From NCBI GenBank assembly GCA_026996635.1, contig JALWKH010000139.1, positions 1-5,690 on the forward strand: a stretch of 5,690 nucleotides of DNA, written 5' to 3'. Source of the stretch: Bacteroidales bacterium. GTDB taxonomy: Bacteria > Bacteroidota > Bacteroidia > Bacteroidales > JALTDM01. Under the pieces are notes generated by a model that had not been told where the DNA came from, made no database searches, and saw only the letters and a list, made by a program, of their open reading frames with translations. This document shows positions 5,023-5,690 of this stretch, piece by piece. Every line of letters starts with the position of its first letter. The first letter of the stretch is position 1. Made by a program: the position numbers and the translations under genes.

Positions 5023-5690
5023 TTATTCGCCGAAAATTTCTTTCAGCTTTTGTCCGAGACGCGGACCACGCAAATTTGTTGCTATAATTTTTCCGTTTTT
5101 GTCAATAAGAAAATTTGAAGGTATAGACCTCACTCCGTATAATTTTGCCGGTTCGCTGCTCCAATATTTCAAATCACTTACGTGATACCATTTGTCCAGA
5201 TGGTCATCTTGAATTGCTTTAATCCAAGCATTTTTGTTCCTGTCAAGAGAAACTTGGAAAATTTCAAACCCTTTGTCGTGATACTTTTTGTAATTCGCAA
5301 CAAGGTTCGGGCTTTCCATCCTACACGGTCTGCACCAACTTGCCCAAAAGTCAAGCAATACATATTTCCCTCTAAGGTCTGAAAGTTTGTATGTTTTACC
5401 GTCTGGACCGGGATAAGCAATATCGGGAGCTTCCTTACCTATCCAACCGCCTTGTTGCATCATTTTCGCTTTTTTTATTTGCTCTTTGGTTTGCACTACC
5501 AATGAGTGAAGTTGGCTGGCGTGAGTCGAATTAGGATATTTTTCGTAAAGGGCTTTATCAACAGTTTCAAATATTTTTATGTCTTTTTGCGGATTAAAAA
5601 TATTGTTTCTCGGACCCAATTGTTGGTATAAAGCAAGTAAAGCTGCAAAAGTTCCTTTGTTTTGATTTATAAAGTTTGTAAGGTATGCTC
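5023..5690 (-). CDS. TlpA-like thiol-disulfide oxidoreductase, C-terminal part (5' end outside the window)
   Basis: The frame is open to the window edge, so at least 221 residues are visible and the N-terminus is missing. The first ~90 visible residues are helical (TNFINQNKGTFAALLALYQQ, then YEKYPNSTHASQLHSL), as in the middle region of Bacteroidota proteins with an N-terminal DUF4369 domain. A thioredoxin / AhpC-TSA domain follows: GKEAPDIAYPGPDGKTYKLS, KYVLLDFWASWCRPCRMESP with the redox pair Cys119 and Cys122 (visible numbering), and SIPSNFLIDKNGKI with the cis-proline at 190. Such proteins reduce or shuffle disulfides in the periplasm and are often lipoproteins; the signal peptide cannot be checked here. 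A TTG at 5619 could be read as a start, but the frame and the family pattern continue upstream of it. sufB begins 14 nt downstream, so co-transcription is plausible, though a functional link to Fe-S assembly is unproven. Confidence 0.9.
   Translation of the reverse strand, partial: AYLTNFINQNKGTFAALLALYQQLGPRNNIFNPQKDIKIFETVDKALYEKYPNSTHASQLHSLVVQTKEQIKKAKMMQQGGWIGKEAPDIAYPGPDGKTYKLSDLRGKYVLLDFWASWCRPCRMESPNLVANYKKYHDKGFEIFQVSLDRNKNAWIKAIQDDHLDKWYHVSDLKYWSSEPAKLYGVRSIPSNFLIDKNGKIIATNLRGPRLGQKLKEIFGE

Noticed and set aside
2801..5382. Plus-strand open frames opposite sufC, sufB and the tlpA-like gene, including a 177-codon one at 4652-5185
   Set aside because: Their sequences are complements of conserved motifs in SufC, SufB and the thioredoxin domain, and one spans the junction between two genes without any domain of its own.
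5178..5420. Minus-strand 80-codon frame inside the tlpA-like gene
   Set aside because: It is an out-of-frame shadow of the thioredoxin domain with no independent features.
5617..5619. TTG as the true start of the tlpA-like gene
   Set aside because: The frame stays open to the window edge and the family-typical helical sequence continues upstream, so the protein is merely cut by the window.

Overview
The window looks like a Bacteroidota (probably Bacteroidales-type) chromosome segment. The reasons are the close fit of SufB, SufC and SufD to my recollection of the versions in that phylum, a CxxCxxxC tail on SufD, a DUF4369-type TlpA thioredoxin, an orphan HsdR-N domain protein of the kind common there, weak or absent Shine-Dalgarno sequences, a TAnnTTTG-type -7 promoter element, and AT-rich intergenic DNA full of short repeats. 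All six coding regions lie on the minus strand, so transcription runs from high to low coordinates.

Layout in transcription order: (i) 5690-5023, the C-terminal part of a TlpA-like thiol-disulfide oxidoreductase, cut by the window edge; (ii) 5008-3563 sufB, starting 14 nt after it; (iii) 3562-3382, a 181-nt spacer holding two tandem stem-loops and a degenerate ATTARCAM octamer repeat; (iv) 3381-2623 sufC; (v) 2608-1241 sufD, 14 nt after sufC; (vi) 1227-811, a small HsdR-N / PD-(D/E)XK-type protein with an apparent GTG start 13 nt after sufD; (vii) 810-252, a gene-free region of 559 nt that is a mosaic of palindromes and repeats; (viii) 251-1, the N-terminal part of an unknown exported protein, AT-rich, with a likely promoter at 289-282.

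SufB, SufC and SufD form the SufBC2D scaffold, which builds Fe-S clusters using ATP hydrolysis by SufC. No cysteine desulfurase (SufS) and no sulfur carrier (SufE or SufU) is present in the window, so sulfur must be supplied by genes encoded elsewhere. The short gaps suggest that tlpA-like, sufB, sufC, sufD and hsdRN may be co-transcribed, with the sufB-sufC spacer as the one likely point of RNA processing or differential expression.

The most interesting non-coding signal is in 315-768. Two copies of a REP-like two-hairpin element lie there in opposite orientation (373-438 and 768-696). Their second hairpins match at 22 of 27 positions, and four of the five differences are two compensatory base-pair swaps. 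A third compensatory swap is in the first hairpin. Between them lie other palindromes and an inverted pair of heptamer-repeat arms. I found no CRISPR array, tRNA, rRNA, transposase gene or classical terminator.
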